Origin: an uncultured Sphingobium sp.
GTDB lineage: Bacteria > Pseudomonadota > Alphaproteobacteria > Sphingomonadales > Sphingomonadaceae
Assembly (NCBI GenBank): GCA_946479185.1
Contig: CAMLFF010000066.1
Location: forward strand, 1-11,803
DNA length: 11,803 bases
Direction of reading: 5' to 3'
A model generated the notes under the pieces. The model was not told where the DNA came from. It searched no databases and worked only from the letters and a program-made list of their open reading frames with translations. Of the stretch, positions 1 through 6,801 are shown in pieces (the first letter of the stretch is position 1; each line of letters opens with the position of its first letter). The position numbers were made by a program, and so were the translations under genes.

Positions 1-1667
1 AGACCTTGGGTCAGGCGCTCGATTATGCCGCCCAGGGTCAACGAGGCCTCAATTTTCATGACGCGCGTGGCAATCTCGTGCGGCCTTATCCTTTCTCGGA
101 AATGCGGGACGATGCGCTGGCCTGCGCACATCGCCTGTTGGCGCGCGGCGTTAAGCCGCAGGACCGGATTGCACTGATCGCGGAAACCGGCGCCGAATTC
201 GCCCAGCTGTTTTTCGGCATCGTCTATGCAGGCGCATGGCCCGTTCCGCTGCCGCTGCCCACCAGCTTTGGCGGCAAGGAGAGCTATATCGATCAGCTCG
301 TCGTCCAGCTGCAAAGCTGTGACCCGACGATGCTGCTCTTCCCAGCCGAGCTTGCCGAGATGGCAGGCGAAGCGGCACGGCGGCAAAATGTCGAGCCACT
401 GAGCTTTGCCGATTTTCTCGTCGCGCCGGTCGTCCCCGTCGCGCTGCCCAGCGCGCAGACCAGCGACATCTGCTATCTGCAATATTCGAGCGGCTCGACC
501 CGCTTCCCGCATGGCGTTGCGGTCACGCACAACGCACTGCTCTCCAATCTCGCGGCACACAGCCACGGCATGCAGCTGATCAGCACGGATCGCTGCATCA
601 GCTGGTTGCCCTGGTATCATGACATGGGACTGGTCGGCTGTTTGCTGTCCATCGTCGCCAATCAGGTTTCGACCGACTATCTCAAGACCGAGGATTTTGC
701 CCGCCGTCCGCTCGCATGGCTGGACATGATCTCGCGTCATGAGGGCACCTCGGTCAGCTATTCGCCGACCTTCGGCTACGATATCTGTGCGCGCCGCATG
801 TCGAGCCAGACCCGCGCCTCGGAGCGGTTCGATCTGTCGCGCTGGCGGCTTGCTGGCAATGGCGCGGACATGATCCGCCCTGACGTGATGCAGGGCTTTG
901 TCGATGCCTTCGCTGAAGCGGGCTTCAGCCCCAAAGCCTTCCTCCCAAGCTATGGCCTTGCCGAAGCGACGCTGGCCGTGACGATCATGCCGCCGGGCGA
1001 GGGGATCGTCGTCGAGCTGGTCGAGGAGACAGATCTCTCCGGCGGCGTCGCGCCGCAGGATCGCCCTCAGCGTTTCCGCGCAATCGTCAATTGCGGCAAG
1101 CCCGCGCTTGGCATGAGCCTCGAAATCCGTGATGATTTTGGCGGGCTTCTGCCTGACCGGACTATTGGGAAGGTGTGGACCACCGGGCCATCGCTCATGG
1201 TCGGCTATTTCCGCGATGATGCCTCCACAGAGGCCTGCATGCTCGATGGCTGGCTCGATACCGGCGACATGGGCTATCTGTCGGACGGCTATCTCTATAT
1301 TGTGGGCCGCGCCAAGGACATGATCATCATCAATGGCAAGAACCATTGGCCACAGGATATCGAGTGGGCCGTCGAGCAGCTCCCCGGCTTCAAGCAGGGC
1401 GATATCGCCGCTTTCTCCATCACGACGGCCGGTGGCGAAGAAGCTCCCGCTGTGCTCGTGCATTGCCGCGTGTCGGATAATGTGGAGCGCGCCAAGCTGC
1501 GTGAGGATATTCGCGAACGCGTGCGGTCGATCACCGGCATGAACTGCGTGGTCGAGCTTGTGCCGCCGCGCTCTCTGCCGCGCACCAGTTCCGGCAAGCT
1601 CAGCCGCTCAAAGGCGCGCACGCTCTATCTTTCTGGTGAAATTATTCCATATAATATAGCGGCTTAA
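1..1667 (+). CDS. Fatty acyl-AMP ligase (FAAL-type adenylate-forming enzyme), 5' end cut by window
   Basis: Adenylate-forming enzyme of the acyl-CoA synthetase/FAAL superfamily. It should activate a fatty acid with ATP to an acyl-AMP, to be passed to an acyl carrier protein or similar acceptor rather than to CoA. Residues are counted from the TTG at base 6. Visible motifs: P-loop SSGSTRFPHG (161-170), SYGLAEAT (315-322), TGD with Asp421, GRAKDMIIINGKN, and the C-terminal catalytic loop SSGKLSR with Lys531. The frame is open to the left edge (first full codon at base 3), and related sphingomonad proteins, as I recall them, carry extra residues before this point. The start therefore probably lies upstream and TTG is not trusted. 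Family length is about 550-600 aa. Odd point: the usual PKG of the P-loop reads PHG. No carrier protein, polyketide synthase or sphingolipid gene is in view, so the acceptor is unknown. The family call is firm; FAAL versus CoA ligase is inference. Confidence 0.87.
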   Translation, partial: TLGQALDYAAQGQRGLNFHDARGNLVRPYPFSEMRDDALACAHRLLARGVKPQDRIALIAETGAEFAQLFFGIVYAGAWPVPLPLPTSFGGKESYIDQLVVQLQSCDPTMLLFPAELAEMAGEAARRQNVEPLSFADFLVAPVVPVALPSAQTSDICYLQYSSGSTRFPHGVAVTHNALLSNLAAHSHGMQLISTDRCISWLPWYHDMGLVGCLLSIVANQVSTDYLKTEDFARRPLAWLDMISRHEGTSVSYSPTFGYDICARRMSSQTRASERFDLSRWRLAGNGADMIRPDVMQGFVDAFAEAGFSPKAFLPSYGLAEATLAVTIMPPGEGIVVELVEETDLSGGVAPQDRPQRFRAIVNCGKPALGMSLEIRDDFGGLLPDRTIGKVWTTGPSLMVGYFRDDASTEACMLDGWLDTGDMGYLSDGYLYIVGRAKDMIIINGKNHWPQDIEWAVEQLPGFKQGDIAAFSITTAGGEEAPAVLVHCRVSDNVERAKLREDIRERVRSITGMNCVVELVPPRSLPRTSSGKLSRSKARTLYLSGEIIPYNIAA

Positions 1668-1668
1668 T
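1638..1668 (+). promoter_or_regulatory. Candidate promoter -10 (TATAAT) for the GGDEF-EAL gene
   Basis: An AT-rich island at the very end of the ligase gene contains a perfect TATAAT at 1650-1655, rare in this GC-rich sequence. A start of transcription near 1662 would give a leader of about 70 bases before the GTG at 1734, which would include the dyad at 1696-1732. No convincing -35 box is seen 16-18 bases upstream (roughly 1626-1633), and the bases also encode the last residues of the ligase. It is a guess from sequence alone. Confidence 0.3.
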
Positions 1669-1695
1669 TCACGTTTCAGCTAAGTTCTGCCACGC

Positions 1696-1732
1696 TTACG
1701 TGTTGATAACCTGATTCGCGTTATCAGCGTAA
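1696..1732. promoter_or_regulatory. Imperfect inverted repeat just before the GGDEF-EAL start
   Basis: The left arm is TTACG (1696-1700), three bases, then TGATAAC (1704-1710). The right arm is GTTATCA (1720-1726), one base, then CGTAA (1728-1732). The arms pair over 12 bp with an asymmetric 3/1 bulge and a 9-base centre. It ends one base before the GTG start. A second stem, CGTTA (1719-1723) with TAACG (1730-1734), uses part of the same right arm and would cover the first base of the start codon, so the two folds exclude each other. It could be a protein operator or an RNA structure controlling initiation. No T-run follows, so it does not look like an intrinsic terminator. Confidence 0.5.
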
Positions 1733-1733
1733 C

Positions 1734-4097
1734 GTGACTGATTCCGCAACGCACCAGATAGAGCGCATCACTGCCCTTCCAGAGACGCTGTCGCTCGCAT
1801 ATCTTAGCGGATTGCGGCGGCTGCGGCCTGAGCATGTCGAATATGTGCATGGCGGGCAGTTGCGCGCGTCAGACCGGATGCTGAGCCTTTGCTCGGTGCT
1901 GGCGGGCATCTGCGTCATTCTCGTGAGCGTCCGCTTCAACAACCATGTCTCACCCCTGCTGCTGGTCGGCTGGGCCTGTTCCATGGTCGCAGCGCTCATT
2001 CCGCTGCTGCGCATCCGCAAGTTCAATGCGGGTCTGGATTACGCCGCTGCCACGCGGGGCATGCTACTCTGGCATGGGGCGCTCTCTTTTCTGCAGGCAG
2101 CAATCTGGGTTGCCGCGATGATCGCCTTCACGCCCGATGCAAAACCTCAAGAGGTGATCACCTTATGGACGATCGCCTGCTGCCTGATGGCCGCCGTGGC
2201 GATCTCCTTCCAGTCCACGCCGCTCTCAGCCGTCAGCTTCATCACGACCATCGGCACCGGGGCGACTTGGATGATGCTGAAATATGTCGATCCCATGCTT
2301 GCATCGGTGGTCGCGACTTACTCTCTGCTCGTGCTGGGCGCATGCCTTTGGCAAGCCCATCTGTTCGGCGTCCAGCTGACGACGAGCAAGATGCTCGCGG
2401 AAAAGCGCGAGGTCGTCAGCCTGCTGCTCAAAGAGCATGACGTGGATTCGGCCGATGTGCTCTGGCAAACCGATGTTGCCCGCCGCTTCACCAACGTGTC
2501 GGCACTGCTGGCCCGTATGCTGGGCATGCCCGCCGCCGAGATCGAACATCGTTCCATCCTTCAGGTCCTGGCTGGCCCGGCATGGGAAGGCGGCCAGTTC
2601 GATCCTGCGCTCCATAGTCTCGCTGAAAAGTTGAAGGCCAAGGCGGCTTTCTCGGATCTCATCCTGCCGGTAATCGTCAAGGGCGCCCAGCGCTGGTGGT
2701 CCATTTCAGCCTCGCCGCGTATGGACGACAAGGGCACTTTCTTGGGATTCCGCGGCGTCTGTTCGGACATCACCCAGCAAAAGGAATCGTCCGAGCGCAT
2801 CAATCAACTCGCGCGCTACGATATGCTGACTGGCCTGCCGAATCGCCTGCACCTGACCGAAGAACTGGCCCTGGCCGTTCAGGAAGTCGGCAACTGGCAC
2901 AGCAAATGCAGCTTCCTGATGATCGATCTCGATCGGTTCAAATCGGTGAACGACACGCTGGGTCATCAGACGGGCGATCAATTGCTCGCTCAAGTGGCGC
3001 AGCGCATCCGTAAGGTATGCTCGGGTTCCGAAGTCTGTGGTCGCATCGGCGGAGATGAATTCGCCGTTGTCGTGCGGGACGTGTCCGATCACGCCGCGAT
3101 CGATCGTCTCGCCGACGCGATCATTGATGAAGTCTCCAAGCCCTATGTGGTTGACAGCCAGACGCTCTTCATTGGCGCCAGCATCGGCTCATCCATCGCG
3201 CCGCAGGATGGCAGTGATGCCGAGACGCTGATGCGTAGCGCCGATCTCGCCATGTATCGCGCAAAAGAGGATGGCCGCGGCAAGCATTTCCGCTTCGCGC
3301 TCTCCATGCATGCCGATGCCGAGGAGCGCCGCACGATCGAGCTCGCGCTGCGGGACGCGCTGGCGAAGGATCAGCTCCACCTCATGTTCCAGCCGATTGT
3401 CGCCGTGCGCAGCGGCGAGGTGGTTGGCTTTGAGGCGCTTGTGCGCTGGACCCATCCTGAGATGGGCATCATCCCGCCATCACGCTTCATCCCCGTTGCG
3501 GAAGATGCGCGTCTCATCGCGCCTATCGGCAATTGGGTGCTGCATTCGGCCTGCATCGTCGCGCGCGACTGGCCGGACAATGTGCATATCTCCGTCAATG
3601 TCTCAGCAGAGCAGCTTTACGACGCCGGCTTTTTCGAGACGGTCGTCTCGGCCCTGGCACAAGGCAATCTCTCACCCGAGCGGCTTGAGCTGGAAGTGAC
3701 TGAAAGCGTGTTCCTGCGCGAGGGACGCGGCGCTGGGCAATTGCTGGAAAAGCTCACCCAGCTCGGCATACGCCTGTCGCTCGATGATTTCGGCACCGGC
3801 TATTCCTCGCTCGGCTATCTCTCCCGCACCAAGTTCAATACGATCAAGATCGACCGCAGCTTTGTCGCCGGTGCCGCGCGCAGCCAGCGCGAGAGCCTCG
3901 CGATCATTCACGCCGTCGTGGCGATGGCGCAGAGCCTGGGCATGGAAACGACGGCCGAGGGCGTGGAATCCGAGACCGAATATGAGGTTATCCGCGCGCT
4001 TGGTTGCACCAAGATCCAAGGCTATTATTTCGGTCGACCGATGCAGGCCGATGATGCGCTTGCCTTGTTTGACAGCTCAGCCAGTCAGGTCGCCTGA
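1734..4097 (+). CDS. Membrane-anchored PAS-GGDEF-EAL cyclic-di-GMP synthase/phosphodiesterase
   Basis: A 787-aa c-di-GMP turnover protein. Domains in order: about six hydrophobic segments (residues ~48-67, 72-93, 110-132, 142-160, 163-181, 188-210), a short charged linker (~215-237), a PAS domain (~238-350, ending in the usual SDITQQK), GGDEF (~357-520) and EAL (~530-780). The synthase signature GGDEF is intact (439-443). The product-inhibition site RxxD is lost: Ser430 and Glu433 stand at its ends. The phosphodiesterase side keeps E567 of EAL, N622, E654, the D684-D685 pair in DDFGTG, K705 and E742/E745 in AEGVE, so it looks active. The net direction cannot be read from sequence. The GTG start is the only one available after an in-frame stop at 1707-1709 without losing the N-terminus; it has no clear Shine-Dalgarno sequence, so initiation may be weak or structure-controlled. 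The hydrophobic sensor has no clear match to a named input domain. The 3' end overlaps the convergent ParA gene by 13 bp. Confidence 0.95.
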   Translation: MTDSATHQIERITALPETLSLAYLSGLRRLRPEHVEYVHGGQLRASDRMLSLCSVLAGICVILVSVRFNNHVSPLLLVGWACSMVAALIPLLRIRKFNAGLDYAAATRGMLLWHGALSFLQAAIWVAAMIAFTPDAKPQEVITLWTIACCLMAAVAISFQSTPLSAVSFITTIGTGATWMMLKYVDPMLASVVATYSLLVLGACLWQAHLFGVQLTTSKMLAEKREVVSLLLKEHDVDSADVLWQTDVARRFTNVSALLARMLGMPAAEIEHRSILQVLAGPAWEGGQFDPALHSLAEKLKAKAAFSDLILPVIVKGAQRWWSISASPRMDDKGTFLGFRGVCSDITQQKESSERINQLARYDMLTGLPNRLHLTEELALAVQEVGNWHSKCSFLMIDLDRFKSVNDTLGHQTGDQLLAQVAQRIRKVCSGSEVCGRIGGDEFAVVVRDVSDHAAIDRLADAIIDEVSKPYVVDSQTLFIGASIGSSIAPQDGSDAETLMRSADLAMYRAKEDGRGKHFRFALSMHADAEERRTIELALRDALAKDQLHLMFQPIVAVRSGEVVGFEALVRWTHPEMGIIPPSRFIPVAEDARLIAPIGNWVLHSACIVARDWPDNVHISVNVSAEQLYDAGFFETVVSALAQGNLSPERLELEVTESVFLREGRGAGQLLEKLTQLGIRLSLDDFGTGYSSLGYLSRTKFNTIKIDRSFVAGAARSQRESLAIIHAVVAMAQSLGMETTAEGVESETEYEVIRALGCTKIQGYYFGRPMQADDALALFDSSASQVA

Positions 4098-4843
4098 AGC
4101 GCGCTCAACCGCTGCTCAACCGCAGTCCAAATCTTGATGAATTGCGCCGCCTGCTCGCTCTGCGGCGCATAAGCGCCAAGCGGCAAATGCTTCACACCCA
4201 TCTGCTCGACGATGCTGGCATAGGTCACCATCGGCCAGTCGCCAAATTGCGCGATGGCCGCTGCATGAAGCTTGCGCCGCCGGTCGACCATCGAGAGCAC
4301 TGGCAGGATCGGCGGATGCTTGCCGCCCCGCCGCACAAGCGTTTCGACCAGATCGTCGAGTGATTTGCGCGCCAGCGGGGAGGGGATAACCGGCACGACT
4401 AATATGTCGGCGGCATGCAGCACCTGCTCGGCAATCTGTGACAAGCCGGGCGGGCAATCGAGGATCACGCGGTCATAGGAACGGTCCAGATCCTCGATCA
4501 GCTTGGCGAGCCGTTTCTTCTTGCCGAGGTCGAAGAGCAGCCGCTCCAGCCCGCTGAGCGACGTGTCCGCAGCGAGAAGATCGAGCCCTGCCGTGCTGGT
4601 CGGGCGGCACAGGTCCAGCACCTTCACATCGCGAGAGAAAATGGCGCGGGCCTCATCGCGCGCGCCCGCCTCCGGTGCAAGCAACCAGGATGATGCGCCT
4701 TGCGGATCAAGATCCCACAGCAAGGTCCGCCGCGCAGAATGCACTGCCGAAGCCCAAGCGAGATTGACCGCGAATGTGGATTTCCCCACGCCGCCCTTCA
4801 GGCTGTAAACCGCGACCGTCTTCATTGAATGTTCGGGTGCCAT
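4085..4843 (-). CDS. Orphan ParA/MinD-family P-loop ATPase
   Basis: A 252-aa ParA-type ATPase of the family that positions DNA or protein cargo by ATP-dependent dimerisation on the nucleoid or membrane. The deviant Walker A box KGGVGKST (16-23) has both the signature Lys16 and Lys21. The second strand motif is LLWDLDPQG (41-49) and the Walker B/switch region is DCPPG (129-133). The length fits a minimal ParA without an N-terminal DNA-binding domain. Start: ATG at 4843 gives 252 aa; ATG at 4825 (Met7) would begin right at the conserved MKTVAVYSLKGG and is equally plausible, since neither has a strong ribosome-binding site. No ParB, MipZ-type partner, cargo gene or parS-like cluster is visible, so chromosome segregation should not be assumed. 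The ATG is divergent from plsY across an AT-rich gap, and the gene end overlaps the GGDEF-EAL gene. Family confident, role unknown. Confidence 0.93.
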   Translation of the reverse strand: MAPEHSMKTVAVYSLKGGVGKSTFAVNLAWASAVHSARRTLLWDLDPQGASSWLLAPEAGARDEARAIFSRDVKVLDLCRPTSTAGLDLLAADTSLSGLERLLFDLGKKKRLAKLIEDLDRSYDRVILDCPPGLSQIAEQVLHAADILVVPVIPSPLARKSLDDLVETLVRRGGKHPPILPVLSMVDRRRKLHAAAIAQFGDWPMVTYASIVEQMGVKHLPLGAYAPQSEQAAQFIKIWTAVEQRLSALQAT

Positions 4844-4893
4844 CGCAATGTGATGATCTCATGGCATAATTATTACAAGTAAATGACAGCTCA
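4844..4893. promoter_or_regulatory. AT-rich divergent promoter region between parA-like gene and plsY
   Basis: The centre of the divergent gap is a short AT-rich patch (about 4864-4886) in GC-rich surroundings. On the + strand CATAAT (4865-4870) matches the -10 consensus at five of six bases. On the - strand a TAATAATTA stretch could serve as a -10 for the ATPase gene. No convincing -35 box is seen on either strand. A promoter pair is expected here because both genes start outward from it; the exact boxes are guesses. Confidence 0.33.
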
Positions 4894-4895
4894 CG

Positions 4896-4997
4896 GTGAA
4901 GATTGGTCCGGTCCGGACGCTGGACGAAGCGAGCGCACTTGCCAGTCCGCGCCGCGCCGCGCAAAAGGCGCCCGTGCGAACGGGAGGATTGATTTGA
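4896..4997 (+). other. Possible 33-codon ORF overlapping the plsY start (TTGA)
   Basis: A frame open from 4887 has a GTG at 4896 and ends with TGA at 4995-4997, sharing a 4-base TTGA with the TTG start of plsY. It would encode VKIGPVRTLDEASALAS followed by an Arg/Ala-rich end, and about 70% of its codons end in G or C, more than in the alternative plsY-extension frame (about 59%). The GTG has no clear ribosome-binding site. It could be a leader peptide translationally coupled to plsY, the degraded tail of a lost upstream gene, or chance. I do not recognise the peptide. Confidence 0.2.
4982..4988 (+). promoter_or_regulatory. Shine-Dalgarno sequence deciding the plsY TTG start
   Basis: GGGAGGA lies five bases before the TTG at 4994, a near-ideal match to the 3' end of 16S rRNA. 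The upstream ATG at 4883 has only weak AT-rich sequence before it. This is the main reason for the shorter 200-aa PlsY. Confidence 0.7.
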
Positions 4998-5596
4998 CGG
5001 ATTGGCAGCTACCGGCACTTGTTGCGATCATTTGCTATCTTCTCGGCTCGATCCCCTTTGGGTTGGTGCTCACCCGCCTGACGGGGAGTGGCGATTTGCG
5101 CGCAATTGGCTCCGGTAATATCGGCGCGACGAATGTTCTGCGCACGGGGCGCAAGGGGCTCGCAGCAGCCACGCTGCTGCTCGATGGCCTCAAGGGCGCC
5201 GTCGCTGTGTGGATCGGTGCATCGCTGTTGCCCGATAGTGGCGCGTTGATCGGCGGCGTCGCTGCCTTCATCGGCCATTGCTACCCTATCTGGTTGCGCT
5301 TCAAGGGTGGCAAGGGCGTTGCGACGATGCTCGGCATCGCCCTTGCGCTGTCATGGATCGTCGGTCTCATTTTTGCGGGCGTATGGCTCGCCATGCTGGC
5401 ATTGGTCCGGATCAGTTCCGTTAGTGGCATGGCTGCGGCGCTCAGTGCGCCCATCGCAGCTTATCTTCTGGGCATGGGGGACGCGCCAATCGCACTCGCC
5501 ATCATGGCGCTGATCGTGCTGTGGCGCCATCGCTCCAACATCGCACGGTTGATGCGCGGTGAGGAACCTCGTGTAGGTGCCGCGCGCAAATCATGA
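4994..5596 (+). CDS. plsY: Glycerol-3-phosphate acyltransferase PlsY (acyl-phosphate dependent)
   Basis: Integral inner-membrane enzyme that transfers an acyl chain from acyl-phosphate to glycerol-3-phosphate, giving lysophosphatidate for phospholipid synthesis. From the TTG at 4994 the protein is 200 aa, the normal family size, with several hydrophobic helices. All three family motifs are seen: GSGNIGATN (39-47), GHCYP followed by FKGGKGVAT (94-98, 103-111), and VSGMAAALSAP in the third loop. The frame is open back to an ATG at 4883, but that adds 37 polar, Arg-rich residues before the first helix. The TTG has GGGAGGA (4982-4988) five bases ahead and is preferred. Its partner PlsX is not in view. 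The stop codon overlaps the dprA start in ATGA (5593-5596), so the two are probably cotranscribed and translationally coupled. Confidence 0.95.
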   Translation: MTDWQLPALVAIICYLLGSIPFGLVLTRLTGSGDLRAIGSGNIGATNVLRTGRKGLAAATLLLDGLKGAVAVWIGASLLPDSGALIGGVAAFIGHCYPIWLRFKGGKGVATMLGIALALSWIVGLIFAGVWLAMLALVRISSVSGMAAALSAPIAAYLLGMGDAPIALAIMALIVLWRHRSNIARLMRGEEPRVGAARKS

Positions 5597-6681
5597 GCGC
5601 GCTCACAATCGATCAGCGAGATCGGCTCCGGCTGATCCGCACGCCGCATATCGGCCCCGTCGCCTTCCGCCATCTGCTGATGCGGTTCGGCACGGCTGGC
5701 CGCGCGCTGGAAGCCTTGCCCGATTTGGCGGCGCGCGGCGGCAAGCGCAGCTTTCGCCCCGTCGATCAGCATGTCGTCGACAAGGAAATCGAGCGCGTAA
5801 CCAAGCTCGGCGCACGCTACATATTTTCGAGCGATCCCGATTATCCAGCCCTGCTCGCACAGGCCGAATCCGCGCCACCAGCGGTGATTGTGCGGGGCAA
5901 TCTCACGCTCGCGTCCCGCCGCTGCGTTGCGCTCGTCGGCGCGCGCAATGCCTCTGCAGCCGCTTGTCGCTTTGCGCGTGAATTGGCGCATGGTCTCGCC
6001 CAGGAAGGCGTCATCATCGCCTCCGGTCTTGCCCGTGGCATCGATACCGCCAGCCATCATGGTGCTGGCCTCGCCAACACCGTCGCCGTCATCGGTTCGG
6101 GCATCGACGTCAATTTCCCGCCGGAAAATGCCGATCTTCAAGAACGTATCGCCAGCGAAGGCTTGCTCATCACCGAGCTTCCGCCCGGGGCCGAGCCGCT
6201 CGCCCGCCATTTCCCGGCACGGAACCGCATCATTGCCTGGATGAGCCTCGGCACCGTCGTCGTCGAGGCCGCGCCCCGGTCGGGATCGCTCCTCACCGCG
6301 CGTCTGGCTGGTGAGGAAGGGCGTGAAGTCATGGCGATCCCCGGCTTCCCGGCCGATCCCCGCGCGCAGGGCTGCAACAACCTCATTCGGGACGGCGCAA
6401 CGCTCGTGCAAAATGCACAGGAGATCCTTGAGGCGATCGGTTCGATCGATCCGCGTGCCGTCCGATCCCGACGCGACGCATTCGCGCCAGAGCCGCCAAC
6501 CGATCTCGCCGAGACGGAGCGTTCGCGCATTCTCGATCTTATGAGCATGAGCCCCGTCTCGATCGATGAGCTCATCCGGCAAAGCGGCCTTGCACCTGCA
6601 CCGGTCCAGACAGCATTGCTGGAACTCGAAATCGCTGGACGGTTGCAACGCCATGCTGGAGGGCGTGTAAGCCTCATTTGA
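5593..6681 (+). CDS. dprA: DNA-processing protein DprA
   Basis: A 362-aa DprA/Smf protein. It binds incoming single-stranded DNA in the cytoplasm and loads RecA during transformation; many species without known competence also keep it. Three parts are seen: an N-terminal helix-hairpin-helix/SAM-like region (~8-60) with RTPHIGP, the Rossmann-fold core (~75-290), and a C-terminal winged-helix-like domain (~305-362, ISIDELIRQSG-like). Core motifs are VGARNAS, SGLARGID (144-151), FPARNRIIAWMS, RSGSLLTARLA and IPGFP, all expected in the family. The ATG overlaps the plsY stop by 4 bases, and AGGTG about 14 bases upstream is a poor ribosome-binding site, so coupling to plsY translation is likely. 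No competence pilus genes are in view, so a transformation role is not shown here. Confidence 0.96.
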   Translation: MSALTIDQRDRLRLIRTPHIGPVAFRHLLMRFGTAGRALEALPDLAARGGKRSFRPVDQHVVDKEIERVTKLGARYIFSSDPDYPALLAQAESAPPAVIVRGNLTLASRRCVALVGARNASAAACRFARELAHGLAQEGVIIASGLARGIDTASHHGAGLANTVAVIGSGIDVNFPPENADLQERIASEGLLITELPPGAEPLARHFPARNRIIAWMSLGTVVVEAAPRSGSLLTARLAGEEGREVMAIPGFPADPRAQGCNNLIRDGATLVQNAQEILEAIGSIDPRAVRSRRDAFAPEPPTDLAETERSRILDLMSMSPVSIDELIRQSGLAPAPVQTALLELEIAGRLQRHAGGRVSLI

Positions 6682-6722
6682 ACGACCCGCCGCGCCCAAA
6701 ATACGGTTCGGCGAGCGATATT

Positions 6723-6765
6723 GATGAAAAGCAATGCTTGACGAGGGGGCGCAGAGCTTTTCATC
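6723..6765. promoter_or_regulatory. Perfect 10-bp inverted repeat in the dprA-topA gap, with -35-like TTGACG inside
   Basis: GATGAAAAGC (6723-6732) is matched exactly by its reverse complement GCTTTTCATC (6756-6765), with 23 bases between. Within it, AAGCA-A-TGCTT (6729-6739) forms a competing small palindrome, and TTGACG (6738-6743) resembles a -35 box; the matching -10 position (about 6760-6767, TTTCATCC) is poor. Just after, TCCTCG (6764-6769) and CGAGGA (6780-6785) form a third arm pair whose right half contains the purine-rich AGGAAGG ahead of topA. The arrangement suggests an operator or a structured topA leader. No U-run follows, so a terminator for dprA is not supported. Confidence 0.45.
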
Positions 6766-6801
6766 CTCGCGCGTACACACGAGGAAGGTTAGCGGAACAG
6801 A

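Noticed and set aside
1704..1726. Dyad before the GGDEF-EAL gene as a terminator for the ligase gene
   Set aside because: The arms are AT-containing, the right arm is not followed by a T-run, and it abuts the next start codon.
4883..4993. 37-residue N-terminal extension of PlsY from the ATG at 4883
   Set aside because: It would add a polar Arg-rich stretch before the first membrane helix, has weak third-position GC and no ribosome-binding site, while the TTG at 4994 has a near-ideal one and gives the usual 200 aa.
5567..5576. GAGG-AA-CCTC small palindrome near the plsY end
   Set aside because: Four-base arms within coding sequence are expected by chance.
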